From Cupriavidus sp. D384 (GTDB taxonomy: Bacteria > Pseudomonadota > Gammaproteobacteria > Burkholderiales > Burkholderiaceae), in NCBI RefSeq assembly GCF_001652915.1, contig NZ_BBQI01000011.1:1-64000 (forward strand): a stretch of DNA of 64,000 bases. Direction: 5' to 3'. Below the pieces are notes generated by a model, which was not told the DNA's origin, made no database searches, and saw only the letters and a program-made list of their open reading frames with translations. Both the position numbers and the translations under genes were made by a program. Positions 1 to 8,343 of the stretch are shown piece after piece (the stretch's first letter is position 1; each line of letters begins with the position of its first letter).

Positions 1-1
1 C

Positions 2-35
2 CTGGAAGTCTGGGTGTTTGGCGACTTCCAGTTTT
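2..35 (+). terminator. Possible intrinsic terminator at window edge
   Basis: A perfect 9-bp inverted repeat (CTGGAAGTC / GACTTCCAG) at 2-10 and 23-31 is followed by TTTT on the plus strand. It could end a gene entering from the left or back up the leftward receptor gene. The T run is short, so this is only a candidate. Confidence 0.4.
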
Positions 36-104
36 CCAGACTCAGATCGGATGAACCACGGATACAACGTATTGAAGCTTCACAACTAGCCGGTCTGGCT
101 ACGC

Positions 105-2225
105 TCAGAACGCGGCGCGGGCCTGGATGTAGACCATGCGCGGTGCGCCCACCAGGCGGCCGGCATTGCTGTCGGTGGTGCGCGTGTAGTAGCGCTTGTC
201 GAACAGGTTGTTGATGCCCACGGTGATGTCGGTGTTCTTGCGCTGCGGCAGCTTGAACATCGCCTGGATGTTCCACGTACGGAAGCCCGGGATCAGGCCG
301 TTGCTGCCGTCCGCGCTCTCGGCCACCGTGTTCGCCAGATCGGCGTACTGCTTGCTCTGGTGCGTGGTGGAAACGTTGAACGTCCAGCTGCGCCAGTCGT
401 AGCGTGCGCCGATCGTGTCGGTGGTGCGCGAGTAGAACGGCACGTCCAGCCCGGCCGTGGTACCCGATTTCTGGATGGCGCGCGTGTATGTGTAGTTGGC
501 GTACAGGTTCAGGCCGCCCAGCAGGCTGGCGCGATCGAACGTGTAGTCGATGGCCGCTTCCACGCCGTCGTGGTCGGTGGCGCCGATGTTCTGGAACGTG
601 GCCGGGAACAAGCCCGGCACCTGCAGGATCTGGTTGTCGAACTTGATCTTGAACGCGGTCAGCTCACCCTTGATGTGGCTGTCGGTCCAGCGCGTGCCCA
701 CTTCGAACGTCTTCGCCACTTCCGGCTGCAGCGGATTGTTCGGCGTCTGCGAATTGAGCTGCGTGTTCTGCACCGGCCCGAACGACGTGCTGTAGTCGGC
801 GAACACCGTCCACGCGCTGTTCACCAGGTACGACACGTTGATCGACGGCAGCGCCTTGTTGTTCATGCTGTCCCACTGCGTCGCGGTGTTGCGCTGCTGG
901 CGCGTGGTGTCGATATGCTCGAAGCGCACGCCCGGCACGATGCGCCAGCTGCCGTAGGCGATGCGGTCGTCGATGTAGACGGCATGGGCATCGGTGGCGT
1001 TGTCGAACGTGGTGGTGGGGCCGTTCACGCCGGTCTGGCGGTTCGTGCTGAACTGGTTGTCGTCGCCACGCTCGCGGATATAGCGGTAGCCGACCGTCAC
1101 GTCATGCGTGGTCGGGCCCACGCCAAAACGCTGCGTGTAGCGCGGCTCGATGCCGAACGTGGTGTAGTTGCGCGGCTGGTGCGCAATCACCGTGGCGCTC
1201 TGCTGCAGCGTGCTCTGGCGATAGCTCTCGTTGAAGAACGTGCGGATCTCGAATTCCTGGTTCGCGGAGATCGTGTTCACATAACCCAGGTCGAACCCGT
1301 AGCGGTTGCCGCTCCAGTAGTCGTCGGGGCGTGTGTTCTGGAACGGGTCGGCGTTGTACTGCGCCACGCTCAGGCCGCCCGGCGTCTTCGACTTGACGTC
1401 GTAGTACGACACCTTGCCGTACACCTGCGACGTCGGCGTAATGTCGTACGCGAACTTCACGGCCAGGTCGTTCACGTTGTCGTCGCTGCCCTGGCGCCAT
1501 TCGCGGCCGGTCATTCCCGAGTACAGCAGCGCGATGCCCAGCCCGCTGTCCAGCGTGGTGCCCACGAACGCGTTGTACTGGGTGTTGCTGCCGCCGCCTT
1601 CGGTGTAGATGTTCTCGCGCACCGACGCTTCGCCGCTGAACACGCCCGGAATCGGCTTGGTGTTGAAGTTGATGATGCCGCCCACGTTCTGCGGGCCGTA
1701 GCGCACGGCGCCGCCGCTGCGCACCACGTCAATCGACTCGATGTTGCCCAGGCTGACCGGGGCAAACGACAGCTGCGGCTGGCCGTACGGCGCCACCGCC
1801 ATGGGGATGCCGTCGAGCAGCACTGTGGAGCGCGGCGTGTAACGGCCGGTCAGGCCCCGTACGCCGATATTGAGCGACACCGCGCTGCCGGCCGTGCCGG
1901 AGTTGTCGGTGGCCTGCACGCCCGGGATGCGGCGCATGACGTCGCCAATGCTCTGCGCCCCGCTCTGCTCGATCTGCTGCTCGCTGACCACCGTGCGTGC
2001 GCCGGCGAACGTCTTCACGCTGTTCTGCAGCCCCGTGCCGAGCCAGTTTCCGGAAACCTGCACCGTTTCGAGCATCTTTTCCGTCTCGCCGCCCTGCACC
2101 GGTCCCGCGGCGTCCTGGGCTGCCGCCCATTGCGGCGTCAGGCACAGCATCGAGACGGCCAGCGCCGTGGCGCACGGGGCAAGGTGGGGCGCGGCAAATG
2201 GCAGTCCGCGACGGCTCGAAATCAT
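105..2225 (-). CDS. fecA: FecA-like TonB-dependent outer-membrane siderophore receptor
   Basis: This 706-residue outer-membrane receptor probably imports a ferric chelate using TonB energy. The chosen ATG at 2223-2225 has AAGGAAAG just upstream and opens a signal peptide ending near AAAQ (about residue 36). A plug domain follows with GVRGLTGRYTPRS, DGIPMAVAPYGQPQ and GGAVRYGPQNVGGIINF, which are very close to E. coli FecA as I remember it. The barrel also carries FecA-like stretches (GIEPRYTQRF, NTVAESADGS) and ends in the typical aromatic residue (ARAAF). Only about 40 residues separate the signal peptide from the plug, so the FecA N-terminal signalling domain is absent and no FecI/FecR lies nearby. 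A Fur box sits upstream. The substrate (citrate or another siderophore) is inferred from similarity only. Confidence 0.9.
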   Translation of the reverse strand: MISSRRGLPFAAPHLAPCATALAVSMLCLTPQWAAAQDAAGPVQGGETEKMLETVQVSGNWLGTGLQNSVKTFAGARTVVSEQQIEQSGAQSIGDVMRRIPGVQATDNSGTAGSAVSLNIGVRGLTGRYTPRSTVLLDGIPMAVAPYGQPQLSFAPVSLGNIESIDVVRSGGAVRYGPQNVGGIINFNTKPIPGVFSGEASVRENIYTEGGGSNTQYNAFVGTTLDSGLGIALLYSGMTGREWRQGSDDNVNDLAVKFAYDITPTSQVYGKVSYYDVKSKTPGGLSVAQYNADPFQNTRPDDYWSGNRYGFDLGYVNTISANQEFEIRTFFNESYRQSTLQQSATVIAHQPRNYTTFGIEPRYTQRFGVGPTTHDVTVGYRYIRERGDDNQFSTNRQTGVNGPTTTFDNATDAHAVYIDDRIAYGSWRIVPGVRFEHIDTTRQQRNTATQWDSMNNKALPSINVSYLVNSAWTVFADYSTSFGPVQNTQLNSQTPNNPLQPEVAKTFEVGTRWTDSHIKGELTAFKIKFDNQILQVPGLFPATFQNIGATDHDGVEAAIDYTFDRASLLGGLNLYANYTYTRAIQKSGTTAGLDVPFYSRTTDTIGARYDWRSWTFNVSTTHQSKQYADLANTVAESADGSNGLIPGFRTWNIQAMFKLPQRKNTDITVGINNLFDKRYYTRTTDSNAGRLVGAPRMVYIQARAAF

Positions 2226-2271
2226 GGTCTTTCCTTGTATCAAGAAACTGACAAAGGCCACGAATGTAAGT

Positions 2272-2284
2272 GATAACGGTTCTC
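2272..2284 (-). promoter_or_regulatory. Fur box upstream of the TonB receptor
   Basis: The 13-mer GATAACGGTTCTC is a 6-1-6 inverted repeat with one mismatch (GATAAC / GAGAAC). Its flanks extend the match to the classical GATAATGATTCTC-like Fur box (GTGATAACGGTTCTCGTTT). It lies 47 bp upstream of the receptor ATG, where Fur would block the promoter when iron is sufficient. The rest of 2285-2539 holds no gene that I can see. Confidence 0.65.
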
Positions 2285-2539
2285 GTTTGTAGCCCAACTC
2301 CCAAAAGAAACGCTTAATGTATGCCGATGGGGACAATGTGTTGCCCATACACGACATTTTGTCGCAGATCGACCGTCGTTGAGCGCTCAAGCGTTCAATT
2401 CGCACCATCAATTTTTCAGTGCCGCACCCCACATTTGGGTGACCCCTCCGCCCCACCGATAGAGGGTGTGCGCCTTACCGGCCCGCACCCATACTGACCA
2501 GCCACCGGCCAGAAGAGCCGGACCAACCTGGGTCAGAAC

Positions 2540-2710
2540 ATGATTGCAGTCTCTTTTGTCGGATACGCGCTGGCGTTTCTGGCGGTGATCATCATTGCCG
2601 CCCGCTGGATCTACCGAAATCACCCCGCCCTGCGGGACGCCGATCCGCTTCCTCCGGCGCACCGCGAAGACGGCGCCAATGCGCCGCGAGGCGGCCCGCC
2701 GCGCGACTGA
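2540..2710 (+). CDS. Small single-span membrane protein, 56 residues
   Basis: An ATG at 2540 opens a 56-codon frame ending in TGA at 2710. Residues 2-21 form a clean hydrophobic helix (MIAVSFVGYALAFLAVIIIA), followed by RWIYRN and a hydrophilic Pro/Arg/Asp-rich tail. The frame reads with the flanking GC-rich codon bias and occupies an otherwise empty gap between the receptor promoter and chaA. The ribosome-binding site is weak (GGGTCAG). I do not recognise a family. It may be co-transcribed with chaA 113 bp downstream, but this is inference. Confidence 0.45.
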   Translation: MIAVSFVGYALAFLAVIIIAARWIYRNHPALRDADPLPPAHREDGANAPRGGPPRD

Positions 2711-2823
2711 TTCGCACATCGGCCGGGAACTGCCGCGCCCCATCGTTGCCTGAACCTCTTGCGCCCGCGCCACGCGGCGTGCACGCTCGCGCCTGTGAGC
2801 CACAAGAACAAAGGGAAAAAGAC

Positions 2824-3906
2824 ATGGCAACTTCCAACAAATTGCCGGCCTGGACCATCTGGTCCCCGCTGGCCGCCTGGGCCGCCTTCGGCCTGGGCCT
2901 TGCAATGACGGGGCAGGCCTGGCTGATCGCACTGATGTCGGTCGCCCTGGCCGGCGCGGTGTTTTCCGCCGTCCACCATGCCGAGGTAGTGGCGCACAAG
3001 GTCGGAGAACCGTTCGGCACGCTGGTGCTGGCGATTGCGGTGACGGTGATCGAGGTGGCGCTGATCGTATCGGTCATGCTGTCGTCCGGGCCCGAGAAAG
3101 CCGGCCTGGCGCGCGACACGGTGTTCGCGGCGGTCATGATCATCTGCAACGGCATTGTCGGCATCTGCCTGTTCGTGGGTGCGCTGCACCACCGCGAGCA
3201 GGCGTTCCAGGCGCCCGGTGCCAATGCCGCCATGGCTATCCTGGTCACGCTACTGGGGCTGACGATGGTGCTGCCTAACTTCACCAGCACCACGCCGGGC
3301 CCGGTCCTGTCATCGTCCCAGCTGGCGTTTTCGGGCGTGATGTCGCTGCTGCTCTACGGCTGCTTCGTGTTCGTGCAGACCGTGCGGCATCGCGACTACT
3401 TCCTGGTGGATGGCAGCAACGACGAGAACGTGCATGCGCCGCCGCCGCCCACGCGCGTGGCCGTGATCAGCAGCGTGCTGCTGGTTGTCTGCCTGGTGGC
3501 GGTGGTGGCGCTGGCGAAGCTGCTCTCGCCGTCGGTGGAGAAGGCCGTTGCGGACGCCGGATTGCCGGCAGCGGTGGTCGGGGTGGTGATCGCGGCGCTG
3601 GTACTGCTGCCCGAAGGACTTGCCGCCCTGCGCGCCGCGCGCTCGGACCGCATCCAGACTAGCCTGAACCTGGCGCTGGGCTCGGCGCTGGCCAGTATCG
3701 GCCTGACCATTCCGACCGTCGCCATCGTCTTCATCACGATCGGGCAGCCGCTGGAACTGGGGCTCAGCGCCAAGGAAATGGTGCTGCTGTTCCTGACGAT
3801 GATCGTGGCGTCGCTGACGCTCGGCATGGGCCGCACGACCATCCTCCAGGGCGTGGTCCATATGGTGATCTTCGCCGCGTACCTGTTCCTGACAATCGTG
3901 CCGTAG
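2824..3906 (+). CDS. chaA: Calcium/proton (cation) antiporter, ChaA type
   Basis: This 360-residue inner-membrane protein belongs to the CaCA cation/proton antiporter superfamily and exports Ca2+ (possibly Na+/K+) in exchange for protons. The ATG at 2824 follows an A/G-rich ribosome-binding site (AAAGGGAAAAAG). About eleven hydrophobic segments are visible. The two alpha-repeats carry the expected acidic motifs, with GEPFGTLVLAIAVTVIEVAL in the first half and LLPEGLAALRAARSDRIQTS in the second. Its length matches ChaA. It is a single gene that ends before a strong hairpin shared with the convergent pcaD. Confidence 0.88.
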   Translation: MATSNKLPAWTIWSPLAAWAAFGLGLAMTGQAWLIALMSVALAGAVFSAVHHAEVVAHKVGEPFGTLVLAIAVTVIEVALIVSVMLSSGPEKAGLARDTVFAAVMIICNGIVGICLFVGALHHREQAFQAPGANAAMAILVTLLGLTMVLPNFTSTTPGPVLSSSQLAFSGVMSLLLYGCFVFVQTVRHRDYFLVDGSNDENVHAPPPPTRVAVISSVLLVVCLVAVVALAKLLSPSVEKAVADAGLPAAVVGVVIAALVLLPEGLAALRAARSDRIQTSLNLALGSALASIGLTIPTVAIVFITIGQPLELGLSAKEMVLLFLTMIVASLTLGMGRTTILQGVVHMVIFAAYLFLTIVP

Positions 3907-3925
3907 GCATCGGCCGGCATCGATC

Positions 3926-3955
3926 GCACCCGCTCCGGCATAGCGGAGCGGGTGC
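3926..3955. terminator. Hairpin between convergent chaA and pcaD
   Basis: A perfect 12-bp stem (GCACCCGCTCCG / CGGAGCGGGTGC) with a 6-nt loop lies between the two convergent genes. There is no clear T run on either side, so it is terminator-like rather than a canonical intrinsic terminator. Confidence 0.45.
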
Positions 3956-4011
3956 CAGCAGGTGCTTGTGAAAGTTGCGACGGTTGCTACGTTGCAGCGG
4001 TGCTGCAGCGG

Positions 4012-4806
4012 CTACGCGTGGCCGATAAAGCCGATCACCGCGTTGCCGAACGCCTCCGGCAGCTCCCAGTTGGACAGATGTGCGGCCGGCAGCGCGACGT
4101 ACCGCGCGCCTGCAATGGCTTGCGCCACCTCGCGGCCCTGGGCCGCCGTCGTCGCCAGATCCTGCTCCCCGGCAATCACCAGCACGGGCGCGTCGATCGC
4201 GGCCAGCAGGCCCCGCAGATCGGCATCGCGCACCGCCGCGCAGTTGGCGGTGTAGCCGGCAGCGCTGGCGGTTTCCAGCATGCGCCGCACCGGCGCCATC
4301 TCGTCGCGGCGCGTCAGCAGGTAGTGGTCGGTGAACCAGCGCGCCAGCACGCCGTCGACGATGGCGGCCATGCCATCGCGGTGTACCGTGGCGATGCGCG
4401 TGTTCCAGACCGATTCCGGCCCGATCAGCGCCGCCGTGTTGGCCAGCACAAAGCGCCCGAAGCGGGCCGCATGGTGGCGCGCCAGATACATCCCGGTCAT
4501 CCCGCCCATCGACAACCCGCAGAAGTGCGCGCGTTCGATGCCGGCATGATCCAGGATGGCGATCACGTCGCCGGCCAGGTCAGTCATACCGAACGGAGCA
4601 GACGGCAGCGCCGAACGGCCGTGGCCGCGCGTGTCATAACGCAGCACGCGATAGTGCTGCGTCAGCGCCGCCATCTGCGGGTCCCACATTTCCAACGTGG
4701 TACCGAGCGAATTCGACAGCACCAGCACGGGCTTGTCCGCACCGCCCTCGATGACGTAGTGCAACTGGCGGGTCGGCTCCGTCGCCGCCGTCCGCTCAGT
4801 CGGCAT
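4012..4806 (-). CDS. pcaD: 3-oxoadipate enol-lactonase
   Basis: This 264-residue alpha/beta hydrolase is predicted to hydrolyse beta-ketoadipate enol-lactone to beta-ketoadipate, the step after CatC. The nucleophile is Ser99 in GLSMGG, with Asp216 (AGEQD) and His243 (AAHLSNW) completing the triad. The oxyanion strand SNSLG and RYDTRGHGRS are typical of PcaD/CatD. Its start overlaps the end of the Bug gene by 11 nt, indicating translational coupling. It is the last gene of a catB-catC-bug-pcaD operon, which supports the specific function over a generic hydrolase. Confidence 0.88.
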   Translation of the reverse strand: MPTERTAATEPTRQLHYVIEGGADKPVLVLSNSLGTTLEMWDPQMAALTQHYRVLRYDTRGHGRSALPSAPFGMTDLAGDVIAILDHAGIERAHFCGLSMGGMTGMYLARHHAARFGRFVLANTAALIGPESVWNTRIATVHRDGMAAIVDGVLARWFTDHYLLTRRDEMAPVRRMLETASAAGYTANCAAVRDADLRGLLAAIDAPVLVIAGEQDLATTAAQGREVAQAIAGARYVALPAAHLSNWELPEAFGNAVIGFIGHA

Positions 4807-5788
4807 GGATGCCCCGCTCGCGGATCAGCGCGCCCCACTTGACCGTTTCCCTGGCAAGGTGGTCCTTCAGCTGCGCCGGAGTGCTGCCAATCGGCTCTGC
4901 GCCGATGCCGGCCAGGCGCTGCTGCACGGACGGCTTCTTCAGCGATTCGAGCATGGCCTTGTTCAGCGTATCGACGACGGCCTGCGGCGTCTTTGCCGGC
5001 ACGAACGCGGCAAACCACGGCGAGAGCTCGTAGCCCGGCACGCCCGCTTCGGCCACGGTCGGCACATTGGGCAGCGCCGACGACCGCTTGCTGGTGGTCA
5101 CCGCAATCGCGGTCAGCTTGCCGCTGTCGATGTGGGGCTTGGCCGACGTGATGCTGTCGAACATGTAGTCCACCTGCCCGCCCAGCAGGTCGGTCATGGC
5201 CGGGCCCGATCCCTTGTACGGGATATGCAGCAGGTCCACGTGCGCCATCGACGTGAACAGCTCGCCGGCCAGGTGGATCGACGTGCCATTGCCGGCCGAT
5301 GCATAGGTGTACTTGCCGGGCTTGGCCTTGGCGCTGGCGATGACTTCGGCCACCGTCTTCTGCGGATTCTTCGCCTTGTTGGTGACCAGCACGTTGGGCA
5401 CCACGGCCAGCAGCGACACCGGCGCGAAATCCTTGATCGGGTCGTAGCTGAGCTTGCCGTACAGGGCCGGGTTCACGGCCATGCCATTGGCGACGATGAT
5501 GATCGTGTAGCCGTCGGCCGGCGAGCGCGCCACCATCTCGGCGCCGATATTGCCGCCCGCGCCGGGGCGGTTCTCGACCACGATGGCCTGGCCCAGCGAC
5601 TTCGACATGTCTTCGCCCAGCGTGCGCGCGATATTGTCCATCGCACCGCCCGCGGGGAACGGCACCACCCAGCGGATCGGATGGTCGGGATAGGCGGCAT
5701 GCGCCGGCGCGGCTGCGGCAAACAGCAGCGATGCGGAAATGGCGAGTGCGGCCGGCATGCGGGCCGACCCTTGCAGCAAGGACTTCAT
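4796..5788 (-). CDS. Bug-family (TTT) periplasmic substrate-binding protein in the cat operon
   Basis: This 330-residue exported protein has a signal peptide ending near AHA and the Bug-family hallmarks YPDHPIRWVVPFPAGGAMD and VVENRPGAGGNIGAE. Such proteins bind carboxylates and similar small solutes for tripartite tricarboxylate transporters. It lies between catC and pcaD, so its ligand may be an aromatic acid, muconate or muconolactone; this is inference from context. No TctA/TctB membrane genes are nearby, so it must use a transporter encoded elsewhere or act as a sensor. Confidence 0.9.
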   Translation of the reverse strand: MKSLLQGSARMPAALAISASLLFAAAAPAHAAYPDHPIRWVVPFPAGGAMDNIARTLGEDMSKSLGQAIVVENRPGAGGNIGAEMVARSPADGYTIIIVANGMAVNPALYGKLSYDPIKDFAPVSLLAVVPNVLVTNKAKNPQKTVAEVIASAKAKPGKYTYASAGNGTSIHLAGELFTSMAHVDLLHIPYKGSGPAMTDLLGGQVDYMFDSITSAKPHIDSGKLTAIAVTTSKRSSALPNVPTVAEAGVPGYELSPWFAAFVPAKTPQAVVDTLNKAMLESLKKPSVQQRLAGIGAEPIGSTPAQLKDHLARETVKWGALIRERGIHAD

Positions 5789-5819
5789 TTGTCTCCGTTC
5801 CTTCTTTTCTGGTTGCCGA

Positions 5820-6098
5820 TCAGCGGATCGACGACGGGTGCTTTGCCAGCGGCGTGACGTGGATCTTCATGTACGGGAACAGCGGCAGGCCGGCCAGCAG
5901 CGTGTGCAGTTCGTCGTTCGATTCCACATCGAACACGCTGTAGTTGGCGTACTCGCCCACCACGCGGTACAGCGCCTGCCACTTGCCCTGGCGCTGCAGG
6001 TCCTGCGCATAGGCCTTTTCGCGGGCCTTGATCTCGTCGGCCGTAGCGGCCGGCAGGTCGTGCGGGATCTGCACGTCCATCCTGACGAGGAACAACAT
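5820..6098 (-). CDS. catC: Muconolactone delta-isomerase
   Basis: This 92-residue protein isomerises muconolactone to 3-oxoadipate enol-lactone in the catechol branch. The start MLFLVRMDVQIP, the region GKWQALYRVVGEYANYSVFDVE and the C-terminal LPLFPYMKIHVTPLAKHPSS are characteristic of CatC. The length equals that of the family, which forms a decamer. It sits 50 bp after catB and 31 bp before the Bug gene in the same operon. Confidence 0.95.
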   Translation of the reverse strand: MLFLVRMDVQIPHDLPAATADEIKAREKAYAQDLQRQGKWQALYRVVGEYANYSVFDVESNDELHTLLAGLPLFPYMKIHVTPLAKHPSSIR

Positions 6099-6148
6099 GG
6101 GTGTGTCTCCGGTGTGTATTGGATGCGATGTCGGGCGGCGATATCGGC

Positions 6149-7273
6149 TCAGACGGCCTTGCGGCGATAGTGGCGCAGCTTGTCTTCGTCAATCGCCAGG
6201 CCCAGCCCCGGACCCTGCGGCAGATGCAGCGCAAAGTCCTTGAACACCGGCCGGTCCACCACGATGTCGTCCTTCACCAGCAGCGGGCCGAACAGTTCGG
6301 TGCCCCACGCCAGCTGCGGCAGCGTGCAGAAGCCATGTGCGGCGGCGATGGTGCCCACGGCGCCTTCGAGCATGGTTCCGCCGTAGAGCGCGATGCCAGC
6401 CGCGTCGCCCACGGCTGCCGTGCGCAGCATGCCGAAGATGCCGCCCGACTTGGCGATCTTGAGTGCAAACACGTCGGCCGCGCCCAGACGGGCCAGTTCC
6501 ATGGCGTCTTCGGGCCCGGTCACGGCCTCGTCGGCCATGATCGGCACCACAAAGCGCGCCGCCAGCCGCGCCAGCGCCGCGCGATGCTCTCGCGGGGTGG
6601 GCTGCTCGATCAGGTCGATGCCGGCCGCTTCGAGCATGGCGATGCCGGTGGCGGCTTCGGCTTCGTTCCAGGCCTGGTTGACGTCCACGGTCACGCGGGC
6701 ACGATCGCCCAGCGCGCGCTTGATGGCCGATACGTGCGCCACGTCGTCGCGCACGCTGCGGCGGCCGATCTTGAGCTTGAACGTGTTATGGCGGCGCTCT
6801 TCCAGGAAACGCTCGGCTTCCTCGATATCGCGGCCCGTGTCGCCGCTGGCAAGCGTCCAGAGCACCGGCAGCGTGTCGCGCACGGCGCCGCCCAGCAGCG
6901 TGACCAGCGGCACGCCCAGGCGCTTGCCCTGCGCGTCGAGCAGTGCCGATTCCAGTGCCGACTTGGCAAACCGGTTGCCGCGCGCCACCTTGTTCAGGCG
7001 CGCCATGGCGCCATGCACGTTGGTGGCGTCCTGCCCGGCCAGCGCGGGTGCCAGATAGGTGTCGATGGTCAGCTTGATGCCCTCGGGGCTCTCGTCGCCA
7101 TAAGACAGGCCGCCGATGGTGGTGGCCTCGCCGATGCCCTCCACGCCGTCGCTGCAGCGCAGGCGCACGATCACCAGCGTTTGCTGCTGCATCGTCGCCA
7201 TCGCCAGCTGATGAGCCCGGATGGTCGGCAGGTCGACCAGGATGGCCTCGATCGAAGAAATTGTCGCAGTCAT
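6149..7273 (-). CDS. catB: Muconate cycloisomerase
   Basis: This 374-residue enolase-superfamily enzyme converts cis,cis-muconate to muconolactone. Catalytic lysines are Lys166 and Lys168 in FKLKIG. Metal ligands are Asp197 (VDVNQAW), Glu223 (LIEQP) and Asp248 (MADEA). The ATG at 7271-7273 was chosen because MTATISSIEAILVDLPTIRAH is the normal family start, whereas a longer frame would run through the promoter. It is the first gene of the operon and is divergent from catR. No catA (catechol dioxygenase) is present in the window. Confidence 0.93.
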   Translation of the reverse strand: MTATISSIEAILVDLPTIRAHQLAMATMQQQTLVIVRLRCSDGVEGIGEATTIGGLSYGDESPEGIKLTIDTYLAPALAGQDATNVHGAMARLNKVARGNRFAKSALESALLDAQGKRLGVPLVTLLGGAVRDTLPVLWTLASGDTGRDIEEAERFLEERRHNTFKLKIGRRSVRDDVAHVSAIKRALGDRARVTVDVNQAWNEAEAATGIAMLEAAGIDLIEQPTPREHRAALARLAARFVVPIMADEAVTGPEDAMELARLGAADVFALKIAKSGGIFGMLRTAAVGDAAGIALYGGTMLEGAVGTIAAAHGFCTLPQLAWGTELFGPLLVKDDIVVDRPVFKDFALHLPQGPGLGLAIDEDKLRHYRRKAV

Positions 7274-7282
7274 ACCTTTTCC

Positions 7283-7310
7283 ATACAAAAACACACGTTG
7301 AACCGAGTAT
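7283..7310. promoter_or_regulatory. Secondary CatR half-sites over the catB promoter
   Basis: ATAC at 7283-7286 and GTAT at 7307-7310 form an inverted pair (CCATAC-N20-GTATGG) between the primary CatR site and the catB start. BenM/CatM-type regulators use such secondary sites near the promoter in an inducer-dependent way. The assignment is inference. Confidence 0.4.
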
Positions 7311-7355
7311 GGACCTTGACTTGACTGACGTCCAAGACCGAAGATGTCTCGATTC

Positions 7356-7370
7356 ATACCTGCTGGGTAT
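7356..7370. promoter_or_regulatory. CatR/BenM-type recognition site ATAC-N7-GTAT
   Basis: ATACCTGCTGGGTAT matches exactly the ATAC-N7-GTAT consensus known for CatM/BenM/CatR activators. It lies 25 bp upstream of the catR ATG and 83 bp upstream of catB, which suits autoregulation and muconate-dependent activation of catB. Confidence 0.72.
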
Positions 7371-7395
7371 GCATCGACATGCCATATTCCCTGCC

Positions 7396-8277
7396 ATGGA
7401 ACTCCGCCACCTCCGCTATTTCCAGACTGTTGCCCAGGAACTGAATGTGACGCGCGCGGCAGAAAAGCTGCATATGGCCCAGCCGCCGCTGTCGCGTCAG
7501 ATCCGTCAGTTCGAGGAAGAAGTGGGTGTGGCGCTGTTCGACCGCGTCGGCCGGGGGCTGAAGCTGACCGAGGCCGGCCGCTTCCTGCTGGAGCAATCGC
7601 TGCAGCTTACGCAGCGGCTGGAAGAAACGCTGGAAGGCACGCGCCGCATTGGCCGCAACGAAAAACGCTGGTTCGGCATCGGCTTCGTGCCGTCGGTGCT
7701 TTATGGCGTGCTGCCGGATCTGATCCGCGAATTGCGCGGTGACGACAGCGGGGTGGAGGTCGGCCTGACGGAGATGATTACGGTCCAGCAGCTCGAAGCG
7801 CTCAAGTCAGGCCGCATCGACCTGGCGTTCGGCCGGCTCACGTTCAATGACGCGGCCATCGTCCAGCAGGTGGTGATGGCCGAGACACTGGTCGCTGCCA
7901 TGCCTGTCACCGCGCCGCCTCCGGCCAGGGCGTTCGACGCAGGCGATCTGGCCCGCCAGCCGCTGATCCTCTACCCCGCCCGGCCGCGTCCGAGCTATGC
8001 CGACCACGTCCTGTCGCTGTTCCGCGCACAAGGCCTGCAGCCGCGCGTGGTGCAGGAAGCCAATGAACTGCAGACGGCGCTGGGCCTGGTGGCGGCGGGC
8101 CTGGGTATCACGCTGGTGCCAGCGTCGGTACAACGGCTGCATCGCGACGACGTACGCTACGTGCCCATCGATGCGCCAGGCTTCATGTCGCCCGTGATCA
8201 TGAGCTACCGCGCCGGCGACACGTCACCGCACCTGGCGCGAGCCATCGCCTGGGTGAAGAGCCAGGCCCGGGCATAG
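7396..8277 (+). CDS. catR: LysR-type activator of catechol degradation
   Basis: This 293-residue regulator begins MELRHLRYFQTV, the standard LysR start, at ATG 7396. Its winged HTH spans about residues 18-37 (NVTRAAEKLHMAQPPLSRQIRQ), followed by an effector domain. The sequence TEMITVQQLEALKSGRIDLAFGR and the divergent position opposite catB point to the CatR/BenM/CatM subfamily, which responds to cis,cis-muconate. The intervening 122 bp hold its predicted operator. Confidence 0.85.
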   Translation: MELRHLRYFQTVAQELNVTRAAEKLHMAQPPLSRQIRQFEEEVGVALFDRVGRGLKLTEAGRFLLEQSLQLTQRLEETLEGTRRIGRNEKRWFGIGFVPSVLYGVLPDLIRELRGDDSGVEVGLTEMITVQQLEALKSGRIDLAFGRLTFNDAAIVQQVVMAETLVAAMPVTAPPPARAFDAGDLARQPLILYPARPRPSYADHVLSLFRAQGLQPRVVQEANELQTALGLVAAGLGITLVPASVQRLHRDDVRYVPIDAPGFMSPVIMSYRAGDTSPHLARAIAWVKSQARA

Positions 8278-8343
8278 CGAATCCGGGGCCTGCGGCAGAG
8301 GCCGGCAGAGGCGGTGACACCCCGGCCGAAGTCCCCGCCCACC

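Noticed and set aside
360..2273. Long open frame opposite the FecA-like gene
   Set aside because: It is a shadow produced by high third-position GC; the translation is Arg/His/Ala-rich with no domain, while the opposite strand encodes a clear receptor.
4796..5788. A complete tripartite tricarboxylate transporter operon
   Set aside because: Only the binding protein is present here and at 21842-22834; no TctA or TctB membrane genes accompany either.
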